Source: Brienomyrus brachyistius
Lineage: Eukaryota; Chordata; Actinopteri; Osteoglossiformes; Mormyridae
NCBI RefSeq assembly: GCF_023856365.1
Contig: NC_064542.1
Span: forward strand, 17,832,863 to 17,896,862
Length of the DNA: 64,000 bases
Direction of reading: 5' to 3'
The notes under the pieces are model-generated. The model was not told the DNA's origin, made no database searches, and saw nothing but the letters and a program-made list of their open reading frames with translations. A program made the position numbers and the translations under genes. Of this stretch, positions 1 through 14,761 are shown in pieces. The first letter of the stretch is position 1. The number at the start of each line of letters is the position of its first letter.

Positions 1-3000
1 CAGTTTGAAGGGTGGAAGCCTTGAGAATGAAAATGAAAAAAAAAACAATGAAGCAAAGCTGCTCCCTTGTTCTCTCAGGGATGCACTGAACTGGGGAAAA
101 TCGGGATGATCTTTTATGGCTTCATATGAGCAGCCACACAAAGTGAATTTTGGGAAGGCATTCTAAATGTGAGCAGGATTGTTTTAAAGAACCAAACACC
201 CTCAATCGACCATATAGGGGCATATAACTTTCACATCGCTATACAGTATGCTTGTATTGTTGTTTTGTCACTGTATTTGTTATTAAGATAGTAATTAAAA
301 AAAAACTTTCCCTGGGTCCCTGGTGAACCAGGAATGAGATGTAAATTTTACTGGATGTAATAGAAAAAAAAACAAATAGGTACTGATTGGCAACTTTGCC
401 AGTAGCTGGTGAAAGAAAGAGTAGGACCTAGCATGGGGATAGGTGACACATGCAGTTAATGCTGCGTCGTCGCCTGTAATGAGAACAGCAGCAGAGGTGA
501 GGAAGTGGTTCGGTCTGAAAATTACCACCAAGAAAGGATCGCAGCCCACAGGCACTCACACACCACGTCAGTGTCACCTCTGGATGGTAACACAGCTGCC
601 GTCAAAGGTGCAACATCCCTAACAGGAGTCATTCCAGATGGTGCCACTGACAGTGCAGCTCCATCACCCATGGAGGAGGCTGAGCTATTAGAAATAGGTA
701 ATCTTATGGGTGCATTTAACTGGCTGCAGCAAGGAATGTGTGTCATACTCCGCAGTAGATCAACAAGTGAATGGTGCTGAAAATGAATTGTGACAGTCAC
801 ATCAGTCTTGTAAAGAAGTTTAGTGACAGTGAGATTTTTTCGGCCATGGACCATATATGACTTTGGAACAATTCCTTTTTATTAGCATGAGCTGCCTGCG
901 TATATTTTTTGTGAACATAAGATCATTCTTTTTGTCAATTTATCGAGGTTGATAATTACGTGGGAATCTGTGTGCATCACTATGCTGTTGCTTCAGTTAT
1001 GCTTCTCTGCTGCTAGAGGTTTCTGTGTACGTGTGGCTGGGAGTGTTCCAGGAACTGGGTTCCTGAACTAAGGTTGTGAAGCGTGGATCTCTGGTTGTAT
1101 AAAATGGGTGAATTATATGATTTAGAAAGAACTCAGGCAGCAGAGTGAGGCCTATGAAGCAGGCTACGTTCACTTTTACTCTGTGCTGGTGTTTTAGCCC
1201 ATCTGTTTGAAGGTGACGGTATTATGAGCTGTCATTGTGATGGATTTAGGTTGGTTAGAATAACAAGGCCTCTAACACAGCAAAATCTATTCATTAAAGG
1301 TGCTTATGGGGACCAATGCACAAAAACGGATTATAGGAGAAAAGAAACGTCCCCAGTGCTGCACATCTAAATCAGAATGCCCTCCAAACAAATGAGGGGA
1401 TGATCACAGATTTCACATGGTTCCCTTCTGAAATGTTTCCTGACAAGGCCAATGAAGCTGTTGGGCATAACGCCAAATAAACAATGACATGCTCCTTGAT
1501 AGGATCCCACTTTCCTCTATGGCTCATAATCAGGAGGCCTAACGTGGCAGAACCAGGCCATTGGGCCCTCATGCAGGCCTTATTAGACCTATTTCAGGGG
1601 CAGCGCCGGCTGACCAGACCGCTTCTCTTAAGTCTCCTGGGCTTTTTTTCCATGATTGACACTTAATGGTTTCTAGCATAGGCCAGCTATGGAGTGACAG
1701 CAGGCAAGCTTATTAAAAAGAACCACTCAGACTGAGATGTACTCTGCTAATTAACTTCAGGCTGCCCCTTGGGGGGGACATGATGGCCCCCCTGCTCTTG
1801 GTTAGAGGGCAGATTCCTCGCCTGCTCCCCAGGCCTCTGTGCAAAGACGCAGGGCTCAGTGCCACCGACAAACTCCAGAATGAGCATGTCTGTCGGAAAA
1901 TGTGTGAAGGATATGGGCAGAGATTGGCAGAGCACAGTCAATGGAGGGAGCAGAGAGAGAGAGAGACGGAGAGAATTTGAATTTATAAGCCTACTCTACT
2001 GGGGCAGATTCATGGAAAAAAAACAGAGAAAATCGTGCAAATGGCATATAATAAAAAACAAGGAAAAAAGGAAATCCAAAACAGGAAAAGCAGTTAAAAG
2101 GACAGCAATAATTCACCATTGACAGCGAATTAAATGACAGCGCATAACACCCCGTTACTCCTCCAGATCACAACAGACACCCGCTGTAATAGGCGTGTTC
2201 CACCCAAATTCGTGCAGCTACTATTCCTTTCAGCACTGCTACTGGATTCACTGCACACTGGCCTAATATGTGGCGGCTTCTGGGCTTCCAGATGACTGAC
2301 TTACAGTAGCAGTGCCAGACAAAAAAAAATATTAATCCTAAAACATCCTTGAGCCTGACTGAATGTCTCTCTCCGAAACTAAACTGCTGAAAGGAAGGCC
2401 TTTCACCTAATAAATAAATCCAATTGATTAGCAGCAAGAATAAACCACCTAGCCCTAAACCTCACAAGAATGTGAAAAACGTGGGCATCCCACACCTGCA
2501 CTAGGACTGCGGTGCCCCAGATGTCTGTTCATAGTTAACAAGTTGTGTAGAATCCTCTAGTGGAGGTCGGCTGTCTGCTTTTTAATCAGATGCTCATGCA
2601 GGGATCACCAGTAGCCTTTGGCAGAAGAGTCAGTACAAAAAAACAATCTTGTTAAGGCACTTCAGCTAAGGCAGGCGTTCTTGATGCTTCCAGGCAGGTG
2701 ATGCACAATGATTTTCTTCCCTGTGATTTCAAACTTGCTCAACTCGGGGGTTTCAAAGGACAAGAGATGTTTCTCATTCTCCTGCCAATCCCTGTTTCGA
2801 AACTAATGGTCAAAGAAGGAAAGTCACACTCGCAGTCCGGCCCCAGCTGTCAACTGCAGCTGTCGCATTCAGGAGGGCCTGATGTTCCGGCTTCAGTGCG
2901 CTGCCCGCTTCTGCCACCACCAGATTCTGCAGACGAGCTCATCAGAAGATGGCTTGTTTACCTGGATCAGCCTCTTTAAAGATGACCCAGCTTCGTGCAC

Positions 3001-5290
3001 CATGAAGCCGCCACGCGGGACTGCATAGTGACTGAGGATAGCCGTTATACTGAAGTTCTTTCAGTAGCCATGACCCAACAGGTACATCTGACAATCTTCA
3101 TTGAGTAAAAACTATCCAGGCTTTGAGCATAGACCTGTACAAAGAGATGGGGCCTGCAAACTCAGCCTCTGAATGAGCAAGATATGCCTGTCAAGCCACA
3201 GTCCACCAGCCCTTCAAGTGAAGTCCTCTTGATACAATAACCTCTGTTTAGCCTAGAATCTTAAAGGCAGTATTCTGACTTTTCCCTCTGTCCTAAACTG
3301 ATAGATGAAAATCAGCTGACTGCAGCTAGTGTTACCCAGTCCAGAAGAAAAAGACCAGCACTCTCTGAACAACATCCACTAGTCCAGATGGAGGTTGCAG
3401 CACATGAAATCTGTTCCACAATTAGGAGACAGCTACATTGTTGCCAATTAGACCTTCACCTCTACGTAGCAGCTGAGGTAGCAGCCATTTCCACTGAGAC
3501 ATTCTGACACGCACTCTTTCTGCTATACACTTCCAATTCGTCCCTTGAAGCTTCCGCAGGGTTACAATACCAGCAGAGCACAAAGCTCTAGTTATTACAG
3601 AAGCCTTACTAGTAATGTCCAAACATGCTCCACTGATGAGTGATTCCTTGAGAAGCCAATGTAAGGAGAATGTGCACATCTTCCTTTGTACAGTAAAACA
3701 GTTCCATTTTATTAAAAAGACTGCGATAAAAAACGGGCAGGCCAGAATTATCTAATGTTTTTGAATTCATTAAAAACACAGCCTTATCCAATCCCAAACC
3801 ACCCACAGTGTGCAATAGTGTCCAGGCCAATGGTCTCCACATGAAGTCCCCTGCACCAGCAAGGAGCCTCTGTAAAAGCCGAAGTTTAAAAGCAGCAGAT
3901 CTGCTGGACATCTGTATAAGACCTTGCCCACCTTCCTCCCTCGCAAAAAAGTAAGACGCTCTGTGGTGTCCTGTGTAACTGCCCTAGAATAAATTTACTA
4001 CAGTTTGTCGGATTATGACCTGAAAATTTTGTGGTGGATCAATACAAACCAGTTTATGTCAGAGATGATGCTACAGGGTTGCTCATTATTAATGTACTCC
4101 CTTTATATGACATCTTGGGGACTTGCCATTTCTACTTATTCAAGTTAAAATACTCCCAGAAAGTTCAAACCTCCCTTCTTCCATAGCACTGAAATCTTGA
4201 AATCAAGCCATCTGCTAATACTGGTTCTCTACCTGACTAATTCCCAACCAAAATGGCTTCTCTCTTCCCCTGTTAATCATGGCATATGATACAGCCCTGC
4301 ATTCAGCAACAATTTTGAATAGTGCATCTAGATCCCGATGACCACTAACCATCAAGGTTATGTCATCAGACTATGCAGACAGATGGAAAGGGGATTTGCA
4401 ATTATGTACTGACAGCCCCAAGAGTTCTGTCCTTAGCTGATGTAGAAGAGGCTCAACAGCCAAAGCATACAGCACTGCAAACACTGCACAGCCCTGTCAA
4501 ATACCACTGTACACATTAATGGATGCACATAAAGTACCATCAACTTTGAGCAGACTTGAGAGTATTAGGCGGCTCTTGCACAGCAACCGCAGATTTTGTG
4601 TGCAAAGCATGAATTGGCTTCTTTTTGCTAAAGAAGTATTTTGAAGGAATTGTGAGCAAACTAATGCCCCCTGTGCTGTTGCACCTAACACGTCAGCCAG
4701 TGCATCTGATTTAGCTTTAAGTGCTCCAGCTCATTTCCTGTTTCTTGGGGTTTTGCCAAAATCCAGTCTCCATTGCCTCAGGGGATCTGGTTATCTCTTG
4801 GTGACATTGAAAGTGGACTATTGGCAAAAGATTTTTATTTGGGTTTTTGGCACTTCCCACCGCTGCTGTAAAGAAGCAAAGCATGGTTTCCGACATTTTT
4901 AAGCAAAAAGCTTCTTTAAAACTGGCATCATTTAAAAGTGCCATTTTGAAGCGCTAGTATGACCTTTTTGGCCTCACATTTTCCTACTGATAGCTCATTG
5001 TACTATACAGTGAACAGAGATGCCAATAGGAGATATAAAACACTGTCTACAGAAATGTCACATGATGTTTAAAACCATAAAAAGGTTCAATCTTTGTCAT
5101 TAATTCACATTGTCCTTTGCATGAGCCCAAGTGTACTGCAAGATTTTTTTGTGTACCACTTAGCTTATTATTATACAATTATTTCAATGAGACGCATTTG
5201 AGAAGCAGTGTGGCGCTCTGCATAATTCCTGCTCATAGAAACCTCCTTTGCAATTAATTACCACCCACAAATAACAGCTTACAGATGTTA

Positions 5291-5524
5291 GGCAGCGGTG
5301 GCTTGATGGTTAGGGATGTGCACTTGTAATTGAAAGATTGCCGGTTTGAATCCTCAACCAGCAAGGCATTGCTGAGGTACCCTAATTAAGGTACCACCCC
5401 CAAGCACTGCTCCCTGAGTGCTGAATTAGCTGCCCCCTGCTATGTCACATATGGGTGAAATGCGGAGAACGCATTTCGCTGTTGTGTGCTGTGGTGTGTC
5501 AACAATGACAATTAATCACTAAAT
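5291..5524 (+). mobile_element. tRNA-derived SINE with LINE-like 3' tail
   Basis: A box-A-like TGGCTTGATGGT at 5299-5310 and a box-B-like GGTTTGAATCC at 5343-5353 form an internal pol III promoter. A body typical of fish SINEs follows (GCTGCCCCCTGCTATGTCAC, then AATGCGGAGAACGCATTTCG). The end, AACAATGACAATTAATCAC, resembles L2-type LINE tails used for retrotransposition in trans. The exact family name is not assigned. Confidence 0.8.
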
Positions 5525-7881
5525 TCTATTTCAGCTACCAATTACATTGCTCACTATATGTGATGATCAATAAATAAATTAATCCAAGATAGTATAACAT
5601 ACAAGCAATGAAATGAAACCAAAATTAAATCTCAATCCATTGCTTTTTTACCATCACTGGTGATCTGTTTTTTTTTTTTAGTTTATTTTTTAACATAATA
5701 GACCTCAAATTCTACAAAAGTTCCTTGTTGCATTAAAATCTTTATGTCATGAATAAATTGTGAACAGTCAGGGAGGAAATACTCAACCTGAACCTCTTTC
5801 ACACACTTGGCATTATGAGGAAATGAGCTGATATCTTCAGCTTTATACAATAGTGTGGTATCTGGTTGTGAACTCAAACGTGTTACAATTGGACACGTCA
5901 GCATTGCTATCCAATTGTTGGCTTTTTTCGCCCCTTTATTGACTTTATCATGTCCATTTTTATTCTTTAATCCAGGACTTTAAAAGAAGTTGGTCCTATC
6001 CCATCACTAGTAAGGTTGTAGCCCTCCCATGTATCACCATCCCAGTAGATGCAACCTGCTTATCACCTGTGCCCATACCAAGCTCTGCTAAGCTGCAATG
6101 GGAATAAAATGCGCAGGAACTATAATTTAAGACCCCCGCACACCAAACTCAACCATGGTCGCCATTGACTCTGCAGATTCCCAATAAACTTATCCTCAGT
6201 ACAGGGTATTTCAGGTCCAGATGCTCAACTGGTTGGTCAAAACAAAATCTTGGTTGGGATTTGTAGCTTCTGGAGCTGAGATAAAAGATGGGACATCTAG
6301 CAAAAGAGATGTGTGAGAAACAAAGTGACTAACAGAAGATACAGTAGTGTTTGGTAGGAGAAGCTGGTTGAACTTCCTGACTGACTGGCTGGCAGACAGA
6401 AAGCTCGGTCCTAGGGGCTGGCCCTTTTGATAGCCTCTCCACATCAAATCTGCGTGCTACCACTATTCATCCCTGAAACCTGGATATGTAATCCGAGTGG
6501 ATCTCGCCTGCCATGCAAATAGAATCAGGGAAATAAAACTAAAAATATTGTTTTTCTGGTCAATGCTAACTGTATATCTGATTGTAGAGGCAGGACAACA
6601 CTGATACTGGGGTGAACTGAAAGGGGCGGTGCTTGTGACCATGAGCATGCTCTTAAGCCTTCTTGGCATGGTGGGCGTGGTGACACTGGCTCCCAAGAGG
6701 AATCTGAAGAGCTGCCGCTCACCAGAACAGTGGTTGCTACACATAGGACATCCGACAAACCTGAAGAGATTTTTATTTTTACCACTCATTCATTACGGGC
6801 AGCGTGTGGTGTTTCAGAGCTATAAATAGCCTTTCCAGTCCTGTAAGTCAGGGGTGTAATGAGGGCCAGCGCAGAAAATAGAATTTAACTGCACTGAATT
6901 TTAAGAGCAAGTGTGTGAAGCGGTGAAATTTGCAGATGCAGAAAATGACAGGAAGAATGCAAGATTGGAAACAGGGAAGCGCAAAGAGGTTTGGGAAAGG
7001 CGGTCACACAACGCAGGGAGGAGAACAAAACAAGGAGAGTGAGCGGAACAAAGGGGGAGAGCGAGCCAGACAAATGATAAATATTACCGAGAGGCAGTAG
7101 TTTTGGCAAAGTGATGAGTGTAATGCTTCCTATTGCTGTGATTTACCTCTTTTTATTAGTTTCCACGACATGGCAAGCTAATCTGGTCATGATCAGATGC
7201 TCAACTGCATAGAACACTATGTGGGTGACAAGGTGCCTGTTCCAGGAAATTGTACAGTAGAAAATAGATAATAAATTTCAGTTTTTTGCTTGGCGATAGT
7301 GGCTGCCAGCCTTTGCGAAGCACTGATCTGTGTATCTGAGAGCTCAGCTTTCTCCTAGATCCACAGAAAGACAGGCGCGTGGTAATTATTTTGGAAGTGA
7401 GCAGGTCTGCCAGTGGCCTGGGCAGCCCACGGCAAGGAGCCATGCCCAGCAGATGGTACGCAGGCTGCTCAGCTAATGGGTGTGTGCCCTTCTTGGGCTG
7501 GGGCCACTGGGAGCTCTGATTGGGCCAGGAATGTCACTACAATCCCATAGGTCCCTGTGAATCCGCACGAAAAAATTGACGCAAAGCAGTGACCTGAATA
7601 TGCATGTAAAAATTCACGGTATTCTAAGAATGGGGAGACTCTTCAGACTCCTCCCAAGAAAGCAACTACCTGGGGAAAAAAGGCAGTAATTCAAGGAAAA
7701 ACTTAGGATCTTACCCAAATAGCAACGAAGTACTGATGATAAAATGTGGCTGTAATTCAGATTCATAGAAATACAGAATAAGTATCTATATGCTATACAT
7801 TTTGAAATAAATGTTTTTTTACAGAGTTGTCTTCAGAATCAGAGGCCTACTGAGCTTCCACTGAGACCCCCTTGTATAATC

Positions 7882-8661
7882 TGTCAGGATCTGCACCTGT
7901 CTGTTCCTGTGTGTCCTCCTCATTGTCAATGTCTTTAGTGTGTATTTCCTGTCTTTGTACTGCCATGTGGCTCAATAAGCTGAGTGTGTAGCCACTATTC
8001 TCTCTGTTGTGTGATCAAATCCAACTTCCTCTGTTTTTGTATTTTGTTCATTTAGTGTTTCATTTATATTTCTAGTTCCTGTGTTTTGTGACTTTTTTTT
8101 GCTTTGCCTTGGTTCTGTTTTACCTGCCTTTCGTATCCCAGTGTTAGATTCTGTTTCCTTGTTTCTCTGTCAGTTTCTTTGTTTCCCTGTTTGATCTCCC
8201 AGTTCCTTGATTTATTTATTAGGTTCACCTGTTTCCTGTATTCTTGTGCCAGTCCTTGTGTGTTACCTGATTTGCTCGTTGTCCTGCACCCTCCCTGACT
8301 GGTTAATTGTTTCATGTATCACTCCTTCTGTGTTGATACCTGGTTTGGTTGTGTATTTAGGTTCCTGCCTTGGTTCAGTTCCTTCATGGGTAATTGTATT
8401 TTTGGAGGTGTATTTCAGTTGTATTCAGAATGTTAGACGTTACCCAATGTTGTCTTATGTTTGTACTTTGTTCCCTGCCTGCTCCTTGTTGCCCTGACAT
8501 TTTTGTAGTCTTTGTATTTCATGTTTTGCTTTTTAGCCCCTTGTGGTTTGTTTGTTTTTTTGGTGTTTCCTGTTTCTGTTAATAAACTACTGTTGTTTTC
8601 CTGGAGCCATCAGTGGATCATCCACCTTCTTTCCTGCCTGCACCTTGCCTCATCCCTGTGA
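7882..8661 (+). mobile_element. Candidate solo LTR (Ty3/gypsy style)
   Basis: A strongly T-rich block begins TGTCAGGATCTGCACCTGTC and ends near CATCCCTGTGA, close to the TG...CA convention. A polyadenylation signal AATAAA lies at about 8580, followed by TGGATCATCCACCTTCTTTC. The overall architecture matches a second block at 43.63-44.86 kb. No clear target-site duplication, so the boundaries are approximate. Confidence 0.5.
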
Positions 8662-9352
8662 AAGAAACTCTCAAGTCCAGGACACAATTTCAATTGGGTT
8701 TCTTTTTTTTGGGAGAATTGAATGGAATGGACTGTACGTAGATGTTCCCTTTGGCTGCCTAGGCTGGGCTTGAATAACAGACACTTATATGAATGGGTTT
8801 CAGTTGCACATGGTTCTCAGTGATGACTGGGACACTTAGGCCCGGAGTCTCTGCTCTCTGTTCCACCCGCATGAACTATTATAAGTGGGAAATTATCTCC
8901 TCCACACAAGGCACTGTTTTGTAATTACTGTAAGTGCTCTACTTATCTGAGAAGTAGGTGATTTTGTGCCAGTGTAAATTAATTTGTGACAATGGAGGGG
9001 AGGGATAGAATTCACCATAAATTAACAGCAAAAAGACAGAAGACTGGGAAGGAGGCATAGAATGCAACCAAGAAGACAGGCGGTGCATCAGAAACAGCTT
9101 GCTGGTAGAGTATAGAAGAAGAACAGTGTTTCACAGAAGGAGATACTAAGGTTAATGATGGGTCACTTCACAGGAGTATGGTGGTGGGCTAATTTTTGAT
9201 GGAGAGAAAATAAGTTTACAACAGCCTGACAATGGATAGACTTCATGCTCAGTCTTTGGTTGTTTCTTGAATCTTTACTGATATTGTTGCAAGAAAATAA
9301 ACAGTATGGGAACCATTGAAATCTTGCTACAGTAACAACAAATTAGGAAATA

Positions 9353-9814
9353 CAGACACTCCTCACATAACTAAGATTTGTTCCTACGGCTGGGTCATTA
9401 AGAAAATTAGTCAATAAGTGAGGAGCTTCCCCTTACCGATAGCATATTGTACTGGTAACAGGTTTGTATCAACCATCTTTGTATATTGATTTAATAACAC
9501 CTTTGCTATATATATAGTGTACTGTATACTGTAATAAACAAAATAGAGGAAATCAGCTCAATAAAGCACAGATTTATGGAAGATATATGTAATCTCGGGG
9601 ATAATGAACACTAATGTAGTGAATACTGTGCAACTGCAGGAAGAAGACTGAGACTGAGAAGAGTGACACGAGAGGAGATGCTTGATGCTGAAATGCCGCG
9701 TCGCCGTATCGACAACCAAAGTTCTCATGCAGCGTACAATACTGATTGGTCGGAAAGCTGCTCATAATTCCGGGCGGCCATTAAACAGGTAGGTTGTTAA
9801 GTGAGGGGTGTCTG
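9353..9814. mobile_element. Mariner-type MITE with TA target site, 462 bp
   Basis: The left end CAGACACTCCTCACATAAC pairs with the inverted right end (reverse complement CAGACACCCCTCACTTAAC). TA flanks lie at 9351-9352 and 9815-9816. No transposase frame is inside. The interior holds short AT-rich runs (TATATATAG near 9505). Confidence 0.8.
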
Positions 9815-10591
9815 TACTACATTATCTTTGAACTTTTCTGATAAGATGTATGCTGTAACAAATAAGGGATCCCTTTTGCTCTTTGCTGAGTGATTAATCA
9901 CAGACGTGTAAAAATAAGGATTGTATTCAGGGGCCATGTCCTACATTAATCGAGACTCAGCCATCCGCTCTATGCCTTAATGAGTCCACTGTGTGATACT
10001 CCCAATAAACAGTGCATCGTCTGAATTTTACAGCCCACTTTTTAGAACAAATGAAAAATATAGAGGGAGACAACACATGAAATTCCTCTGTAGTGTGTGC
10101 ATTAATTTAAAAAAAATCTCTACGCAAGAAACACCAGGCCAGGGCAGCTGTTTCACAAACACGATTATGGTGATATGTGCTGTGCTTTCAGATACTTCAA
10201 AGACTAGGAGACTCCTGTCAAGTGCCTGCTTGGTACTGAGAAGGATGGTGATGTGCCTCAGAGGAAATGGATTGTAAATATTAAACAGGTGGACACATCT
10301 GGGAACGCGAGTACGGGAAAATGATGGCTGCTGTCATTTTGGCCTCAAAGCTGATCAACGTGTGTTGTCTTGCCCAGGTCATATACGTGCTATTAACTGT
10401 ACTTATTCTGTTTTAAAAAAAGAGAATAAATTAGATGTTTCAGCTGTCACCTAGCACTGTCACAGATATGTTCTATCACAAGGTGCCCCCATCAGCGGAG
10501 CTGTTAAGGATTTTGGAAGGTTAACAGGCATTATGCACGGATTGAGCACTTCGCACCTGTGCATTAGACGTTTGTTGCTACCCTGTAAGTC

Positions 10592-10761
10592 AGGGGTATC
10601 CATCCTTTTTTGACAACGAGAGCTACTTTTACAAAGAAGATACCGAATTGCAACGGTAATGGGGGATGGGGGGGGGTAGACTTCCTCGTTTTATTTTGCC
10701 AGTTCCCCATCGATAATACAAAGGATTATCCATTAATTATCAATGGGTTTCACACCCCTGC
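10592..10761. mobile_element. Possible degraded hAT-like MITE
   Basis: Ends CAGGGGTATCC and (inverted) CAGGGGTGTG match hAT-type termini over 8-9 bp only. The flanking octamers CTGTAAGT and CCATAGGT agree at 5 of 8 positions, too few to prove a target duplication. The interior includes GAGAGCTACTTTTAC, reminiscent of hAT ends. Confidence 0.3.
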
Positions 10762-11635
10762 CATAGGTAGACAAAATGACAGGTTTTGCGTACGTCAGAT
10801 ATGTACGTGAACACATGGGGTAGCCAAGATGCGACCCCCAGTCCCCCCCAGACTGACTCGATTTGCAAATTCAGCAGCCGACAAGTGTGTTGTATTTTTA
10901 TATATCTTGGTCACACTTGAGTTTGAGGGGACATGAATAATGTAATAGTACATGCTTACTTAATGCATTAATTAACCAGTAACTAAGCGTCAGTTATGTC
11001 CTGATCCCATGTTCATCATTAATCGATCAAGACAGCTATTATCACTTAACTAATTAGTTAATAATGGTAAGACCACTTGAGGGGACAAGAATTACTTATT
11101 AACTTATTTACAACTCAAGAAGAAACCATAAACGTAGGTTTTCCCATGAAATACAACGTAAACTAATCCAAATGTTCCAAATTTTTTCAGGGCTGCCATT
11201 TGGAATCATCCTAACTCACAGCACCTCTGGCGGCCATCATAGGGGTGGCACCTGGCTTGGTCTAGTCACAAAGATATACATCTCAGACCACCTGTCCGTC
11301 GACTGCACAGTATCCATTGCCTGGGGAATCCTAAATGCAAGTCCCCCTATTTAGATGCAACAATGGATATCTTACTTGGGAGGTAGGACCCAGAACACAA
11401 ATTAAGTTTCTTGATCTTTGATAGGGTTTTCAGAAAGATCATTAATTTGCCTCATTAAAAAGCTCTGAATCAAGCTGTGCTGCTGAATCAAAATCCACAT
11501 ACGCACATGCGATATCATGTGCTGATTTGGAAAATGTCAGGCTTTCATAGATAAATGTTACAATATATGTTAAAGGGATTTTGTTATTTTAATTCTGCAA
11601 TGTTACAAATTTGAAAAAAAAAAGAAACGTATACT

Positions 11636-11830
11636 CATCCATTTTCTGTTACTGCTTATTCTTTTCAGGGTCATGGGGGTCTAGAACCTATGTACACAAG
11701 GCTGGGAATGATCTAGGGCAGGGCACCAAGCCACTGCAAAGCGCACTCACAATATAGGAAGAAATATAGTGTAGTGAAATACAGGGTAGTGTGTGCAAAC
11801 TCATTGGGGTGCCAGCAATAGCAGTGTAAT
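11636..11830 (+). repeat. Degraded copy of the fish ATCCATTTTCTG repeat
   Basis: It shows CATCCATTTTCTGTTACTGC, CAGGGTCATGGGGGTCTAGA and CTAGGGCAGGGCACCAAGCC, parallel to the copy at 26.1 kb but more diverged and carrying a longer 3' part. Confidence 0.6.
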
Positions 11831-14260
11831 GATGTACTGTATAGGAAATGAAATTTAAGACATAATGCTAGAACAACATACTTACTGCCCTCTGACTAAA
11901 TGTGAGCATTTTCATGAGAAATCTAGTCCATATATAAAAGGGTCTCCTGAAGTCACTGTGTTCCACCGATAGGGCCTGATTTGGTTTTGAAGTGCTGGTA
12001 ACACTTAAGGATGGTTGAGGAGACACAATTAACTTAGTAACTCAGTTACTACTCAAGTACAAATCATGAACAAATACAGTACCTGCATGAAATATATGAA
12101 GTTATGACTGATTAATGAGCAACACTTAGGCTGGGTTGCACAAACGTGGTTTAACTTTCAAACTGGATTCTATCAAGATTTATCTACTAATCCCGTTGCA
12201 CCAAAGTTTAAACCTAGTTTAAATTACTTTATTTGAGCCACATCAAGTGTTACCGAAGTGGAGATTTGAAGAGTGGGCAGTCACTCAATGACACTACTGT
12301 ACCACACAATCACGTCTCTTCTGGTTCTGGTAGGTGGGCACTGGGGTGGACCCAGCCTTAATGGGAGTGGGTAGACTGGGAGCTGATAATGAAATAGGTC
12401 TGGAATATAAGCTTGGCTAGAGCTTGGGTTGGTTGTATGTTTTGTTTTGACGCCTTTCTCCACAAAATGGTGCACTCTCAACCTGCACCATATCATGGCT
12501 CAATGCAATGCAAAGTGCATACATCTCACTGGCCAGAGGAGACCACGCTGTAAAGGTGTTTCATGCAGCTTACAGGTCGCTGGACAAATAAAGAGTTATG
12601 CATTCTGCCCAGATTCACAGAAGAGAAATTTATCATATCATCTGGGTTTACCCATAGGTTATGTTAAAGCAATACTGCGATATAATGTTGTGCGGTGTGA
12701 AGACAAGGTTCCACTAGACTGACTAGAGTATGTGATACACATGAATTGTTTCTGATTTTAGAGTGTAGCCCACAGTTACCTGACAAAATGAACAGGTGGC
12801 AAATTCCCTGTGATTCTCATGTTGCAGGGAACTGCAGTCTACCAGTAGATTATGGGTTTTGGGGACATATAAGGCTATAGAGTACTGCACTAGAACTGCA
12901 CTCTTGTGTCTAGTGGCTGCACACTCCCAGTTACTACTGGGAGTCATAAACCAGCACATTATAGTAGGTCTCAGTATTTTTTATTTTCCTTCCCTTATCC
13001 CCTCTGGTAACTTTAAAATCAAAAATGACCTGGTGAGACAGACAAGGATGGAAAGGAAAGACTATTAGGAGGCACCCGGTCAGCAGGAAACCACAGTATT
13101 GGTGGGGAAATGTCCCTACCGCCCATAGCCAAACCTACATCCCTTGGTTCTTCAACATTATTAATTCCTTAAGGTGAAAATAATTTTTTTTATGTTAATT
13201 TTGTGAGAACATTTTTTAAGCCTTTAAGCGGAATATGACTATTCCTGTCTTTGGTATAGAAGTGTTGTGAGGATCATGAAAATGTAATAATGCTGCTAGC
13301 CAAGGCAGATGTACAATGTAGATGTAGGTGGGAAATTTCTACCATGATTACAGATCAGATGTTCTAGAAACACCCCTCACCCACACCCAACCACCACTGC
13401 CTCCCTCCCTGTGCTGTGGGTGCAGAAATCCTAAATAGTGCAGCAGTGAAATGGCAGAATATGGACGGCAACAGTTTGCAGGATCCAACAGCATTCAAAC
13501 ACAAACATCAACATGCTAAGGTGGGCCAGTACATTTCAGCACTCGAAGGGTTAAAGAGGTGACATTAGCAACTTTTAAACCACATTGTTTAAATTGGCAT
13601 CATTGCATAACACCAATGATAGTCAGTCCCTGTCAACTTTTAACTTATTGTCATAATTAAAATTTTCTGGCTGTTTTATGGTTAGTGAATATCTAATTAT
13701 AGTATTAAAGGCAAATGTAATTAAGAAAGGTCCAGAAGACCAAGCAAAATACACTTAGAAAAGCAGAATCAAACTATTTACAGACATCTACTGAACTGGG
13801 TGCTGTTAGCGGGTTATGCTGGGGTTAATTGAAACGTTAAAATTCGGAAGAGGTGTAGCGCAAGGTGTGGCCTTCTGTGAAATTTCCCTTTTGGATCCAA
13901 TTTAATTAGGACTAAACAACTCATGTAGTTCGCCTGATGGAGTTTATAATTTATAATAGAGCTAATATAATTTAGTTCTCATTGCTTTTTCTTAACAACC
14001 ACATAAAATACCTATTTATGTTATAGTAGGCTGATTTATGATTATTTATGAAATATTCAGCATTGCCAATTAAAAATTCAATAGGAAAATTGTCCCAAAA
14101 TTCCTACCGAGGTCATGTGAATGGTATTGATACTTGATATGTGAAAATGGGCAAAATGTATTTTATGGAAGCCGAGACACGCCATGAAATACTGCTATCA
14201 GATGATAACCGAATAATGTTCTTGAGATCTTAAGAAAATGAACATTGTTAATAGAATAAT

Positions 14261-14346
14261 TACCACGGCTATCTGTTCGAATCCGCGGGAATGGGGAAAG
14301 CGGTATCACCACGGTTCTGTGTTTGAATACAAGGGACTGGGGAAAA
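14261..14346 (-). repeat. Inverted outlying copies of the 46-bp minisatellite unit
   Basis: The sequence ACCACGGCTATCTGTTCGAA, with GGGAATGGGGAAAGCGGTAT and a second, more diverged unit, is the reverse complement of the array at 14.76-15.16 kb. The two lie about 420 bp apart in opposite orientation. Confidence 0.85.
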
Positions 14347-14761
14347 CCCCATGCCCACATGCACTAAGACCATCCCACCTCTTCCCCGCATGCACCAAAA
14401 CATCCCTACCCCATCCCTGCATGTACAAAGACCATCCCGACCCTATTCCTGCATGTATTAAGACTTATGTCTTACGTCCTGTTCGAGAGCAGTGCACATA
14501 GAAGCACGTTTCTCTTGGTTTTAGACAAATTGTTCTTTAATAACCCTGTACAACATGGTCTACACTAGTACCAGTTGGTGTTAGGGTGGGAACAAATAAT
14601 TTAACAGAAGAAAATATATAGCTATAAGAGCAATTTCCATTACCACGGTGTTACGGCACATTCTATCATCCCCACAGGAACACCGTAAAGATCATCTCTA
14701 TTCACACTGTTACTGTGGGAATATTTTTATTTTTTCCTCATTCCTGCAGATTGAAACAGAC

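Noticed and set aside
6835..10610. A shared 16-mer CCTGTAAGTCAGGGGT at about 6840 and 10581 as evidence for one transposon family with a specific target
   Set aside because: Only this word is shared; downstream sequences differ and no convincing target duplications were found.
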